A DNA stretch of 64,000 bases, taken from the NCBI RefSeq assembly GCF_048564905.1, contig NC_133007.1, forward strand, positions 16,738,001-16,802,000, read 5' to 3'. The stretch comes from Vicugna pacos. Lineage: Eukaryota; Chordata; Mammalia; Artiodactyla; Camelidae. Shown here piece by piece: positions 10,631 to 22,369 of the stretch; position 1 is the first letter of the stretch, and every line of letters starts with the position of its first letter. The translations under genes and the position numbers were made by a program. The notes below the pieces were generated by a model. The model searched no databases. It worked only from the letters and a program-made list of their open reading frames with translations, and was not told the origin of the DNA.

Positions 10631-12405
10631 GTAGATGGTTGGCCCAACTAGCCCATTGACCAGGCCAGTGTCTTGGAGATGGATGTTGAGTGATTGAGAG
10701 CCCATAAATAAAAGAAAGCTTCCCTAATTCTGTAGGTCATGTTCTCGGGTTTTATGAAAAAGTTTTAATTCCCCTACAGGCTTGCTTCGTTACGGTCTGG
10801 CCTAATTTTCATCGTTTTGTGAGCCTGTGCTAATTTCCATGCTGAGCTTAGTAGCAAAGGAGGTGCATACCAGGAGATACCACCCAGGACTGTTTTGAGT
10901 TAGGCTCGAGAGCTTCAGAAATTCCCCCTTTGATTTCCTCAGATTAGAGAGAAATCTTTGTCTTTCCTCTCACTTCACTATCAACACTTCAGAACCCAGA
11001 CCTATATAAAATACACAAATGCTTTCTGGACAGAAAGAATCTTGTCTGTTTTCTTTGGATTTTGGTGGGAACAATAAAGATGGAGCTACAAAAGCTTGGC
11101 AAAGAGGATTATTCTTTTTCTTTCTATTAAGTGTAGAGGCTTCAAAAGAACGGCTTAGAAAGTCAAATAATTGTATCCACTGCAGCTCACCCATCCATCT
11201 CCCTGCTGACCTGGCCTGTGAAATCCCCTTTAAAAACTTGGCCAGCTCTCACCTGCCCATTGCAAATGCTGTATTGTTAATGTCCCCATCCATAATTCCA
11301 CGAGGGAGGCTGCTATAAAGCAAATTCCTTCCATTTCAACAGAGTATCTCGTCAGGAATAGCTTTTGGGGGTAGGGGGAAGGGTGTCTCTAATTTTCAAA
11401 GCTTTGCAATTTCATTTTGGAGTGGGAGCTACTTGGAAACCAAAAATGGGTTGTGGATAAAGTTATAATCACAAACTCTTGCAATCCAAACCTCCAGCGG
11501 GGAGGATGTGAAAGGGAAGGTTTGGAGAGCAGTTTTTGATCTTCATGACAATTTCTTGATTTCTTTGGTTTGGCGGGGGGAACACAGCTGTTAGTTTCCA
11601 GCTATGGCTCTCAACACAAAGCCTCAGACTTGAAGCTGGTCTAATTTCTGGTTTGGTTTCCGACCGTAGCGTCCTCAGAAAATTCCTGTCAGCCATTTCG
11701 AAGAGCACAAAATGGCTCTTCTGTGCCAAGGGATAAAGAGAGGATTTGGCTGGTTAGGGATTTTTAAATTTGAGGTTGAACATTTTATAGCAGCATTCAA
11801 GTCTGGAGTAATTTCAGTTAAGAAAGAAAGAAATCTAACCTCCAAATTGGCTCATCATCTCAGATCCCGTGCAGAATGATAACCCAAGGAGGACACATTG
11901 TGCTGCTGGGTCCTCTCTAGGGCGTCCTCTCTATGGTCCTGGATGCTCTCCGCATCAAGTTCCTCCAAACCCACGGTCTTTCTTCATCAGGTTTGACCTC
12001 GTGTCATCACCTTTCTCTCCCAGCGCCTTGTTCCTTTTCTTGGACGGTTAAAAAAAAAAAAATCCTTCCCCAGGGAATATACAAATCACAGTTAATGGGA
12101 TTTTGAATTATGCAAATTTGACATAATGCAATACAAAAAATTAGTAAGGTCTCAGTGTATATGCACTATTTAAAATTAATGTGACTCTTATCTTGCATTT
12201 ATTCCTGTGAGAAATTAACTGGACTTTTGCAAAATCATCAGGAAAATACTTACTTTGTAATCAGAAGGGCTTGTGGTAATATCGTGATTAGCTGGGGAGC
12301 TGTGCAGGGCATTGGGGTTGCTGCCAGTGAATTTTATTTTCAGTGATGAGAACAGTACATAGAGCCTCTCTGGAAAGATTTCTGTTGACCTAAGTGGGGC
12401 TGGCC
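10630..12405. other. Single-copy-looking intron stretch
   Basis: About 1.8 kb with no recognised gene or repeat apart from a short A run near 12049. Frames at 10970-11318 and 11469-11729 have no recognisable domain. It could hold conserved non-coding DNA but nothing in the sequence alone shows it. Confidence 0.4.
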
Positions 12406-12412
12406 TGATATG

Positions 12413-12567
12413 ACAGAATCATAGAATAGTTGAGCTAGAAGGGATAGACACCTTCAAGTTCCACTTCTGGATTTTACCAGGGAAGAAACGGTGGTCCAAG
12501 AGATCAAAAGCCAGCTGAACATCACATAGCAACCAAGTGGCAGAGTCAGCCCTTGAACTCAGGACTC
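12413..12567 (-). repeat. MIR-like SINE, left half of a split element
   Basis: It starts 'atagaatagttgagctagaa', continues with 'aacatcacatagcaaccaag' and 'tggcagagtcagcccttgaa', and breaks off at 'ctcaggactc'. The text resumes at 12933 after a younger double insertion. Exact family (MIR or a related old SINE) is uncertain. Confidence 0.55.
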
Positions 12568-12617
12568 TTTTTTGTTTTGTTTTGTTCTTCCTTAAATCTT
12601 TTTTTTTCTTTTTAAAA

Positions 12618-12748
12618 AAATTTAGGGGGGAGGCAATTAGGTGGTTTGGGTTTTTTTTTTTTTTTTGCTTGTTTGTTTTTTTATCGGAGGTAATGTGGCT
12701 CAAACCAGGACCGTGTGCATGCTAAGCATTCGCTCTTCCATTAAGCTT
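12618..12748 (-). repeat. Camelid SINE nested at an L1 A-tail
   Basis: Reverse-strand camelid SINE: 'gggaggcaattaggtggttt' tail side, a long T run, then 'gtaatgtggctcaaacca', 'tgtgcatgctaagcattcgc' and 'cttccattaagc'. It is more diverged than the other copies. It abuts the T-rich side of the next L1, as expected for insertion into an A-tail. Confidence 0.75.
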
Positions 12749-12932
12749 TTTCTTTCTTTTTTTTAATTGAGATATAGTCAGTTTACAATGCTGTGTCAAT
12801 TTCTGGTGTACAGCATAATGTTTCAGTCATACATGTGCATACATATACTCCTTTTCATATTCTTTTTCATTATAGGTTACTATGAGATATTGAACAGAGT
12901 TCCCTGTGCTATACAGTAGAAACTTGGTTATG
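12749..12932 (-). mobile_element. Cetartiodactyl-type L1 3' end
   Basis: Reverse-strand L1: 'ttaattgagatatagtcagt', 'aatttctggtgtacagcata', 'ccttttcatattctttttca' and 'gttccctgtgctatacagta'. It is flanked by a repeated host segment ('gaactcaggactctttt' before, 'gaacccaggactttt' after), a target-site duplication taken from the older SINE. Confidence 0.82.
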
Positions 12933-12990
12933 AACCCAGGACTTTTGATTCTTGCTCCAACCATCTGCCCTCTAGGCCACCAGATTGCCC
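12933..12990 (-). repeat. MIR-like SINE, right half of a split element
   Basis: The text 'gaacccaggacttttgattc' then 'gccctctaggccacc' continues the element interrupted at 12567. Confidence 0.5.
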
Positions 12991-12999
12991 TGTTGTAAG

Positions 13000-14370
13000 G
13001 GAAGGGTGCTTCCGGAGCTGGCTCCTTTGGCCACTTGGGTCTCAGGTGTGTGTGAAGAGGCCTCACACTGGGATGGCAACCACGGAAGAGCTGCGGGGGG
13101 CCAGGCCGTGTTAGTTTAGTCCAGCCCCAAGGCCCGGACGGTGGCAGACCGGCCAATGCCGGGAGCTGGGGGACAGCCTTCAACTGTTTCAGGAAGCACA
13201 GAAAGATATTGGATCACCCCTACCGTGATGAAACCCTTGGCAGGGACAGTCGATGCTGCCGGGGAGCCTCATTTGATCTCCCTCCACTCCAGTTTCTACA
13301 GGCCAAGTTCCCGGTGTTGTGTAAGTTGTTCGCAGGTTAGTGCCACAGATGCTGACCACCCACCTATGGGACAACAGGCTGCCTGAGGGCGGAGAGCAGC
13401 CTGAGGGCCTTGCTTCCCAGGACCTGCTCTCCTGCAGCTCTGGGAGGAGATCAAGTCAGCACTCGACTCAGAATCCTTTCAGGAGCAAGGCGGGTGGTGG
13501 GTAGGCAGAGAGAAAGCCATACACACACCCTGCAATAAACTGAGCCAGGGTGATTTTGTCTGTACAGACGTTTAATAAATGAACAAGTGATCCAAATTCC
13601 TTATACTATTAATACATCTAGGTTCAGAAAATGTCTTATAGTATGTAAATTATACCTTATCGTATATAAAATATACAAAGATTTTTTTTTTTAAAAAGAA
13701 AATGTGAGACAGATACAAGGGGAACTTTCCCACTAGATGAGACCCTTGGAAAGTCTTGTGGAAGAGAATATTATAGCAGAACTTAAAATATACTTAGGAG
13801 AGTGTTATTGAATTGTTTAGTAATACAAGGATTAATTTTCTAATTTAGTTTTCACAAGTGTGAATTTTCACTTATTGGATTTTCTTAGCACAGATATATT
13901 TAATTTTCTCAAAGAAAGTGGTGTGAGAGCCGTGCCCAGATTTCCCTATCAGTTGGAGGGGGGAAGGATTGATCCCTTGTTCTTGGAAGAGTTTCCTTTT
14001 AAGAAGTTTCTGGGGTGCAATTCTTTCTGGGTGTCTCAGCTCCCTCTCTGGCTCCCCACTCATGACTATATTGCCTCTTTGTGCAGATAAATCAATGGCA
14101 TCTCTAACTTCTCTGCTGAGACTGTCCAGGACCATGGTGGCCACAAGGACAATGACCCACTGATCCAAAGCTCTGGCAGCCAAACTCACCTCTAATAATG
14201 ACTGGGCATCTGTTAGGTTAATCTAGCTGGGGAGGTTAGACTAAGACCGATGAAAGCAAATCAAGTCATCTTTCTATTAGTGAAGAGGGTACGTTTTAAC
14301 AATACCTTTCATTGTCAGAAATATTATCAGAGGTAGAAATAAAGAACAGAGCATAGCCGTGCCTTAAGTC
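13000..14370. other. Unassigned intron stretch
   Basis: The first ~500 bp is GC-rich and the rest is AT-rich, with a T run at about 13682-13693. No gene recognised. Frames at 13860-14189 on both strands lack motifs. Confidence 0.35.
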
Positions 14371-14386
14371 ATCCTAAATTTCTTCT

Positions 14387-14480
14387 CTTTTTTCTTTTTC
14401 AAATGGAGGTAGTGGGGATTGAACCCAGGACCTCGTGCATGCTAAGCACATGCTCTACCACTGAGCCATACACTCCACCC
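14387..14480 (-). repeat. Camelid SINE, head portion
   Basis: Reverse-strand copy with 'gtggggattgaacccaggac', 'ctcgtgcatgctaagcacat' and 'gctctaccactgagccatac'. The tail region is short. Imperfect flanking duplications (cctaaatttcttct, cctaactttgttttct) support retroposition. Confidence 0.85.
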
Positions 14481-14694
14481 CTAACTTTGTTTTCTGAGCA
14501 AGCACTGTCACACATCAGGTGCTGCACTGTGACAAGTCCCAGCTGCTGTGCTCGGAGAACTCATGCATTTTGGGGGCTAGTAGATATCACTGAGGGGTCT
14601 GGTAAAGCGATATGAGCAGCTTTAACCATTAACACTTGCTGAGAGGATCTTGTTTTCTGTGTTGTTGATATGCATGAGGTCAGTTCTTCCTGTG

Positions 14695-14815
14695 GCCCTT
14701 TTATTGGTGTCCCCATTATGCAGGCGGGGAACGGAGGCCCGGGGGTACCTGGCTAGCACAGGTAGAGGCAGGCTTTGACCCCAGCATCCTGGCCCCCTGT
14801 GTGAACCCCATTGCC
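14695..14815 (-). repeat. MIR SINE relic
   Basis: Reverse-strand MIR: 'ccccattatgcaggcgggga', 'acctggctagcacaggtaga' and 'ggctttgaccccagcatcct'. Confidence 0.6.
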
Positions 14816-16250
14816 TCTGGGTGGGGAATCAGAGCCTACATTTGTCATGAATTTTGAGGGGCCGGTTGAGTTTAGTTTGCCACGTGGAGAAGGGGGTTGG
14901 AAAAGGGCAGATCTGGTGGAAGGGAGATGTCTCACCTCAGGAAACTGGGAAACACCAACTCTTAGTAGCAACCCCCAATCCCTGAAACCGCACCCCCCAC
15001 CCTCAGGACGGTTTTGGGATGAAGAGCCTGGGGACACCTCCCACTCATGGCCCTTGGTACCCTGATAGGTAGGAAACCGCCCCCCCAACACACCCCGACA
15101 CACACACACTCTAGACCTGGACCTGGCCTTGCTCTGTGGGGCCAGCAGCTCACATGACCCACCCTTCCAAAGGATTCCTAAAGGCCTTGTCCACTGGAGT
15201 TTATAACGAAGGCACCATTTCCCAAACTCTGTTCTGCAAGATGGGAATACCGAACCGCAGAAAGAGGGGACAGAAACATGTATTGGAAACATTAGTCTGA
15301 GCAAACTTAAGGAAGGTTTTGTTTGTTGTTGTTTCACTGCAGGGCTTGTCAGAACCTTATGTCTGCGAACATGCCTATGCACCCCCAGGAGGAAGAGAGG
15401 GAGATACAGTATGCAATGCTGCCTGAATTGATTTGACTGCCATTTGGCATTTGTTTTTTCAGAAAGGCCCTATTAAACGCAGAATACAGTTCAAGAAAGA
15501 CTCAATAGAGGCCTTTATTGAGTGGCTCAGAATGTGGGTCTGAGAAGGCCAGGCTGCAGAAGTAAAGGGATGCCCCTGGGGGACACAGGATTTGAATGGG
15601 TAGGATTTAATGCAAAGAGGAGGAGAGAAAGACACCCAGGAAGGGGACACATGTACCAAAGGCATGACAGCAGCATGAGTGCAAATGCCCAGGTAAGGGC
15701 TTAGCAGCTGTGTTCCTTTGAGCAACTCCCATGCCCTACTCACACCCCCATGACAGGACAGGCAAATGACGGTGGAGGGGGTGCTTGAGGGGCACTGATG
15801 GGCAGGATTGTTCCAATGAAAAGTGGGGCCAATAATACTTTCCCCTTCTTTAATAACCTACGTGTTACACTCTGCAATGGATACTCCCAACAGCCTGAAG
15901 AAGACTCAGCTCATCCTTTGGAGTGGATGGTGCTGTTCATACCACACTGCACCCCGCCTCCCCGCCTACCCCCCAGTGTCTGGCCAGCCTTCCAGCTGCC
16001 GCCACCTGCACCTCTCGGCTCAAGGCTTTTCTCTGTCCGTGGAGCCTTCTCCACCCTGTGCGCCTGCAGGCTGGCAGTGCAGGGGGATTACCAGCCTGCC
16101 GGGGCCACCCTCAACGGCCTTGCCGTCACGTGTGGTATCTCTGCACTACCTGTTCCAAACTGTTTCCTCGAATTTACCAGCATGATAACTAGCTGAGAAG
16201 GCTCCCTTTATTGAGTTCCTTCCTATTCCTCCCAGATCCCCCCATGTATT
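14816..16250. other. Unassigned intron stretch
   Basis: No gene or confident repeat. The 209-codon minus frame at 14753-15382 is the longest here, but its N-terminal half is composition-biased and it has no domain, splice or start evidence. The segment at 15900-16200 is GC-rich and open in several frames. Confidence 0.4.
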
Positions 16251-16254
16251 TACT

Positions 16255-16700
16255 GTACTCATTTCCTAGGGCCACTGTACCAAAATACCTCAAACTGGTT
16301 GGCTTTGAAAAAAGATACTGATTCTTTCGCAATCCTGGAGGTTAGAGGTCCAAGATCAAGATGTTCGCAGGGTTGGTGCCTTCTGAGAGAGAATCTGTTC
16401 CAGGCCTCTCCCCAAGTTTCTGGTGGTTGCTGGCAAGGTGGGGCACTTCTTGGCTGGTAGACACATCGCCTAGAATTCTGCCCCATCTTCTCGTGGCGCT
16501 CACCCTGTGTGCAAGCCAGCCTCTGTGTCTAAACGTCCCCGTTTTATGAGGACACTGCTTTTTGGATTAGAGCCCACCCTAATGACCTCATCTTAGCTTG
16601 ATCATCTGTCAGCACTATTTCCAAATAAGGTCACGTTCACAGGTGCTGGGCGTTAGGACTTCAACAAGGTTTTGCAGGGCACCATTCAATCCGTAACAGC
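16255..16700 (-). mobile_element. MLT1-type LTR fossil (ERVL-MaLR)
   Basis: About 445 bp of reverse-strand LTR of the MaLR group. It is recognised from 'tcctggaggttagaggtcca', 'gttccaggcctctccccaag' and 'aatgacctcatcttagcttg', and from the end 'ccattcaatccgtaaca'. No internal retroviral genes are attached, so it is a solo LTR relic. It is old, dating to early placental mammals by its family. Confidence 0.8.
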
Positions 16701-16704
16701 TACC

Positions 16705-16782
16705 TTCCTTCATCTCCCAATAAAGCACCTGTACTTTAATTTTTGCCTCAGGGTCTGCTTCCGGAAGAACCCAAACTAAGAC
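16705..16782 (+). mobile_element. Possible second LTR-end fossil
   Basis: A short piece with an AATAAA-type signal ('cccaataaagcacctgtact') followed by 'cagggtctgcttccggaaga' and 'acccaaactaagacac' resembles the 3' end of an old mammalian LTR. Family is uncertain. Confidence 0.35.
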
Positions 16783-16789
16783 ACTTTCT

Positions 16790-17850
16790 TAAAAATGGTT
16801 CCTCAAGTGATGCAAAGAGATTGTGAAACTTTCCGAGCACCATGTAACAAGTCCCTTGCTGAAATTATGATTTCAGTCAGCATTTTAATTTCTTTCTTAA
16901 ACACAAGAATATACTTCTCAAACTCTCCTAAGACTGTTGAGAAAATATGCTTCTCTGATGGCTCAGTTTATTTGTTTTGAACACTGATTGCCATTCACCA
17001 CAATGTGGTTCCACGAGGAGAGGGAGGCGACATGTCAACTGCCCAGGGGTCTCTGTCATCAGGCAGTGCTGAGGGCAGGACACTTCCAGCTCAAGGCATA
17101 GAAGTTCATGTCCAGCCTGGTTGACTAGCAAGCTCTGGCTGCAGTGACTGACATAGATGCAGATTGTGGGGTTGCTGAACCAGCTCTGTCCCCTCCCCAC
17201 GTCCCTCCTTCCCTCCAGAAGATGGAATAAATGTGTAAGAGGGGAGGGTGCTTCCCTCTCGGGAGCACCGGGGTTGCCCTTTAGAAAAACATTGCCAGCA
17301 CATTCTGCAATCTCGAAATGAATCTGAATGGTAATTCAAGCAGCAGGGCTGGTTCTAGATTTTAGACAGTTATTCTGGCTGCTCCAGACCCTCTTTTTCC
17401 GGGCTCCATCTGAACTCCCCATGGCAGTGGTCTGGATGGCAGAGGGACCCTGACAGGAAGAAGGGCCAAGATGGCAGCTGTGGCTGGCCCCTCCTGCCTT
17501 CTGTGTGGTCTCCTTGGCTGGTGAAAGAAGAACAAACGAAGTCATGTTTCCAGGTCACAGCTGCCGGGGGCCCCAGCTGTAAGGCAGGGTGGTTCCAGTT
17601 CAGTTCTGAGTCAAGAAATGCCTCAAACATAATCTCCTTGGGAAAAGTCAGTAGGAATTGGTCATTTCTCTCTGTAGCTTTCTGAGGCCCATGAGCATTT
17701 GAGAAATGGGAATAGGGCCCAGCCCTGGCTTGCAAGGAAAGGCTGTTTTAATTAAGAATAGATTTTAATTCTAGTGAGGCATGCTTGTTTACAAACACAG
17801 GTGTGTAGACCGGAGCTAGGATGACCTTGATTTTCTTTGCTGTTGCAAGT
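16790..17850. other. Unassigned intron stretch
   Basis: Single-copy-looking. Minus frames at 17106-17339 and 17370-17735 carry no recognisable domain. Confidence 0.35.
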
Positions 17851-17851
17851 A

Positions 17852-17854
<3 letters not shown>

Positions 17855-17896
<42 letters not shown>

Positions 17897-17898
17897 CA
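17855..17898 (+). repeat. (GT)n microsatellite
   Basis: About 18 uninterrupted TG dinucleotides followed by a short CGCGCG run. Both parts alternate purine and pyrimidine and could adopt Z-DNA. Probably polymorphic in length. Confidence 0.95.
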
Positions 17899-18334
17899 TG
17901 ACAGAGACAGATAGACAGAATTAGGAGGCACGAAAGGGACAGGAAGATGTATTACAAGGATATTCATGGCAAAGAAAATAATTTCTATGATTCCTTTTCT
18001 CTTCTTGTCGGCAGCCAGCACCTCAGGCGGGCTCTGGCCCGTGGACGTGGGAGGTTGTGAGAGGAGTGTGTTGGCGAGCAGCAGCACTGTTTTTATTCCA
18101 CTGCTGGAAAATGACCCCCTCCTTTGTGGGAGGAGGCCACTCCATGAGGTTCACATCCTTAGCAAGGAGCCCCTTTTGCTCTGCTGATTTGGGAGAAAGG
18201 AACCATATCCAGAAGCAGAACAGCCTTCATTTATTCCAGAGTCCTTCCCTTGTTGCCAGCTTCCCATCTGCCTTTAACTTCCCTCTCTAATGGTATTTAG
18301 CTCATGCCTACACACACCTGGCGTTTCCATGTAG

Positions 18335-18515
18335 GGTCCCATCTCGTAGCCTATTCAGTCCTATGACACCCTTGTGAGGTCAGCATCACTCCATTTTATG
18401 GGTGAGAAACCAAAGCCCTAACAGACTAAGAGGTTTGTCTCAGGACTTGTTAGTAAGTGGTGCAGCCGAGGTTTGGAGCCAGAGTCTCTGATGCCTGGTG
18501 CTTCCCAGGGTCCTC
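18335..18515 (-). repeat. MIR SINE relic
   Basis: Reverse-strand MIR with 'acacccttgtgaggtcagca', 'ccattttatgggtgagaaac', 'gacttgttagtaagtggtgc' and 'gtttggagccagagtctctg'. Almost full length. Confidence 0.8.
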
Positions 18516-19094
18516 GCTGTGCTGAGCTCCACTATTAATATGGTTGCGGAAGAGGTGCCATCAGAGAAGGGGGCTATGGTGTGGGATGCAGAGACCAGAT
18601 CTGAATCTCTCTTTGGGTGACGAGGGTGCTTCTAACCACATGTCTCCCCAAAAGCCCTAAGACAGACCTGCCTCGGGCCCTCTCCTAGGGGCACAGGAAC
18701 AACCACCAAGCCACCTGCAGCCCGCTTCTCCTGCCAGCATCACTGACAGTGGCTCAGGTCCCACCCTTTGATGTGTGGTGGCTGGGAGTTGGATGCAATT
18801 GACCTGGGGCGGCTAATAAACACTTACTGGAGGTTCTGAACAGGTCTGGGAGAGATCAGTCATAGGAAAGATGTGTCCTCTGGCCAAGTCCCCTCCCCAG
18901 GGCTAGCTGGTCAGGATTAACGTGCGACGTGGTCTTCTCTCATGTGGGGAGGATTGTTTCTGAGATGCTTCTCCATCCTTCTTGGCATCACCCAGGCCCC
19001 ATCTCTGCTTTGAAGACTTGGTAGCCCACCCAGACCGCAATAACCCCTCCCTTCATTGAACTCCCAAGGCTTTCATGTCTGCTCCACTCAGCTG

Positions 19095-19300
19095 ACGGTG
19101 AGGAGTATGGGTTCCGGACTCACACTTACTGGGTTCAAATTCTACCTTCAGGACTTTCCAGTGGTATGTCCCTCGGACAAACAAAAGCTCTCTGGATCCA
19201 GGGCTCTTCATCTGTTTAACAATATTGACCTCAAAGGGGTTTTGGGACGAACAAACTCTATGAGGCATGAAAAGTGTTGGGCTTGGAGCCAGGCAGTTGA
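19095..19300 (+). repeat. MIR SINE relic
   Basis: Plus-strand MIR: 'gggttccggactcacactta', 'ctgggttcaaattctacctt' and, later, 'ctcttcatctgtttaacaat'. Confidence 0.6.
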
Positions 19301-19380
19301 CACATCCTGGCTCATAAGATCAGTGCACTGGGCTGTCGTTGACTGCTGGCTCATGTCATCATCCAACTCTTGTATTATTA

Positions 19381-19457
19381 TTATTTTTTTTTTTTTTTAG
19401 TGGAGGTACTGGGAATTGAACTTTAGCACATGCTGTCCCATTGAGCTATACCCTCCC
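19381..19457 (-). repeat. Camelid SINE, short copy with perfect target-site duplication
   Basis: A 77-bp reverse-strand copy: T run, 'gtggaggtactgggaattga', then a shortened head 'cacatgctgtcccattgagc' and 'tataccctccc'. The 18-bp sequence ccaactcttgtattatta stands on both sides (19363-19380 and 19458-19475) without a mismatch, which shows a comparatively recent insertion. The head lacks part of the usual text between the two box regions. Confidence 0.9.
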
Positions 19458-19864
19458 CCAACTCTTGTATTATTAATTAACTTTTTATGTACGTCGTTAC
19501 ATTTCTCCAACTGAAAGATTCTGGAGTCAAGGACTCTGACGTTTGTTTCTTTGTGTTCTCTGTATGCCCGAAGTATGTACCATTGGACCCCCTCAAATGA
19601 AACCCAGCAGCTAAGCAGAGCCTTGTAAACTTTTTCTCCAAAGGACCAGAGAGTAAACATTTAAAACACATTTAAAAACATTTTAGGTTTTATGGGCCAT
19701 AGGTCTCGTTCACAACTGCTCCGCTCTGCTGGAGTCACACAAAAGTAGCCACGGACAATATGCAAAGCAATGAGCGCTGTGATATTCCGATAAAACTTTG
19801 TTTACAAGCCAGCAGCTACCTGGATTTGGGCCACAGGTCATACTTTGCCACCGTGCCTTTAAGA

Positions 19865-19965
19865 GCGATGGGATCAGAAGTCAGATGCTTGGGTCCAAAT
19901 CTACCTCCACTACATCATATGCCTGGTTTTCTATCTCTGCGTTTGAAAGGGGGCCCCATGTCAGT
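19865..19965 (+). repeat. MIR SINE relic
   Basis: Plus-strand MIR: 'tgcttgggtccaaatctacc' in the core and 'ttttctatctctgcgtttga' in place of the usual cytosine-rich stretch. Confidence 0.5.
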
Positions 19966-19999
19966 AAGTAAGTGTCTTCCCATCTCTGCTTATTCCCAG

Positions 20000-21000
20000 C
20001 CCATAGCACCTGGGAGATGCCTGAGGGGCTCTCCATAGGCGGCCGTACAGCTGGAGGGAGGGGTTGGCTTCAATGAGCAGACAGCACAGGTGTAGAGCTT
20101 AAAACAAAAATGGCGTACATTTGCTGGGGGGGGGCATCTTCAATTCTCTCATCAAAGTGAAATGGAAACCCAAATGTGATTTGGCTGGCCTGCATGATAA
20201 AAACATTTGTTATTATTCTCTGATTTGCTCTGTTTTTGGAGAGTTTAGTCATAGGAGTTTCTGTTCTCAGGAACTCAGCGCACGTCACGACACACAGCTT
20301 ATTCGTCCTCAGAATAATTCTGCTCTGCATAACAAGACTTTACAGGCAAGAGGGGCAATTATGAGAAACCATGTGTGTTAAAATTGCTACCAGTGCTTCG
20401 AGATCATCAGATAAAAGTTAATTAATAACACATGTACGTGGACAGGCCCCCCTCTCTAATTCTTAAGAGAAGCTCAGGTTGTAATGGAAGGATGGCATGC
20501 TCTGTTTTCAACTTAACAAAAAAAAACAACCCTTGAAATTGTGTTGATTTTGAAAGTAAAACTCCAGCATCCTGTTAAGTTAAGGAAAGGCAAAAACAGA
20601 TGAGAACTACAGAGCAATACGAGTCTGGCTCAAAGCAGCAAGAATGATTGTAGGACAAGAAAGCATTGGGTAATGTGAAGATCTCATCACTGGGAACATG
20701 GAGAGCTACGTTATAAATATTGTCTGTCTAACCATCCTCAGCTTTCTCATTGTAATAGGATGTACTGCCTTCTTAGAAGCAAGACTCTCCTTTGGGACAT
20801 GAGTAAAATAAGTTGAATTCAATTTCCCTTTCATGGTATAACGAGTATTTCTCCAGTGCAGCCTAAGAAACAGAATGTCACCCAGGAGAAACTTACATAG
20901 GCAGCGATAATGTGGGAAAATCTAATAAAGAGAAACCACATGCCCCACAGAGGAGAAGCCCTCTGTGTGTGTGATCATCGTCTTGTGAGCGGTTAGATCA
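20000..21000. other. Single-copy-looking intron stretch
   Basis: About 1 kb, AT-rich from 20380, free of recognised repeats. It could be conserved non-coding DNA. No gene motif seen. Confidence 0.4.
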
Positions 21001-21205
21001 CACTTTATAGTTTTGTCAAGTGCTTTCATGTAAATTACTTCATGAAAAAAATCCACATCCCTTTGGAATATGTGCTTAGCCCCCTTTTACTGGTGGAGAA
21101 GCTAAAGCTGAAAGAAGATAAGTGATTTGCTCAAGATTCGTTATTGGTAGAGTTGGAAATTGAATTCCATTCTTCTGGGTCCAAATCTGAGCTCTTCTCC
21201 GAGAT
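21000..21205 (-). repeat. MIR SINE relic
   Basis: Reverse-strand MIR: 'cccttttactggtggagaag', 'gatttgctcaagattcgtta' and 'tgaattccattcttctgggt'. Confidence 0.65.
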
Positions 21206-21599
21206 ACTTAACATACGAAGAGGTTATGTATACATCTGTGGCCTGAAGGGATGGCATGCGGCGGGGTGAGGGGACTTACGGAAAAGAACGCATTCAACGA
21301 AAATTTGCACATGAGCTTCCATTATTACACATGCTTTTCATTTTCTGTTTATTTTCCTCTTAGAAGTTGAATTTTCCACTCCTGATTTTAACCCAAAGCA
21401 AATTCCATGGGCCACACTTGAAGAAGGCAAACTGGAAAACATAGACGATGCCAACTAATTAGCATATCAGGATGTGGACACCTTGGTCCAGGCTAACTCT
21501 TGGACAGTTTATCCCTAGAGACAATTTTCCAGGAATAAAATAGATGCTCTTTTTGATATTTGGTCTTCAGTTGTGCCAAATCCCTTTTGATTGAGTGCT

Positions 21600-21808
21600 T
21601 GGAGCAGGGGTTTTCAATCTCTGCTCTATGGTGTTTGGGGCTGGACACTGTTTTGTTGTGGGGGGCTGTCCTGTGCATTGTAGCACGTTTAGCAGCAGCC
21701 CTGGTCTCTACCTACTGGATGCACTTCCAAGCTGTGACAGCCCACAATGTCTTTAGATGTTGCAGAAATCCCAAGGGGCAAAAATCTGGCCCTGGTTGAG
21801 AACTCGTG
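21600..21808 (-). mobile_element. MER20-like hAT-Charlie DNA transposon relic
   Basis: The ends 'ggggttttcaatctctgctc' and 'ccctggttgagaactcgtgg' match the terminal regions of MER20. Between them 'ttgttgtggggggctgtcct', 'gtgcattgtagcacgtttag' and 'aatgtctttagatgttgcag' follow the family order. It is a non-autonomous element about 205 bp long, so close to full length. Confidence 0.85.
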
Positions 21809-22149
21809 GATTGAAGTCATAATTTTTGTTCATCAACCAATCAGTGATGGGTTAGGTCCTGACGGACAATCCAGTTTGACTTCATTTTGGTCATTAGGTT
21901 GATCAGCGCGGGAGGCTAGAGACTGATCCATTGCTAATCGCTTTCCCCAACGTTAGTTGAAGTGATGGCCTCGGGGCTGCCCTGTGAGTATGGCTTTTGG
22001 TTGGTTCTCCCCAAGGGCAACAGCCATGAATCAGGGAAAGCAGCCACTGGACACTGGGTATCCACAGTTGGCCAGTGCCTCCTCCTGTCTTCCATTGGCG
22101 TTGGGATTGAGGGAGGTCCGTTTCAGCAGAAAGTGGGGATAGCATAGAT

Positions 22150-22368
22150 TTATGAGGCAAACAGATGTAAATCAAAATTCTGGCTTTACCACTACCTAGC
22201 TAGATGACCCTGAGCAAGTGACTAGACCTCTCTGAAACTGCTCTTTGGAAAAATGAAGTAACTCTACTTATCTTAATTTGGGGGAGAATTAAAGATAATG
22301 TCTGTAAAGGGCCAAGATGAAGCTAGGCACATAATAGCCCTGTAATAAATGTTTTCTGTTATTATAGA
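22150..22368 (+). repeat. MIR SINE relic, nearly full length
   Basis: Plus-strand MIR: 'ggctttaccactacctagct', 'gatgaccctgagcaagtgac', 'aatgtctgtaaagggccaag' and the end 'ccctgtaataaatgttttct'. Confidence 0.85.
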
Positions 22369-22369
22369 T

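Noticed and set aside
14753-15382. 209-codon minus-strand open frame as a possible gene
   Set aside because: No domain, no exon-like borders, start or conserved motif. The frame runs into a MIR relic at one end and is composition-biased.
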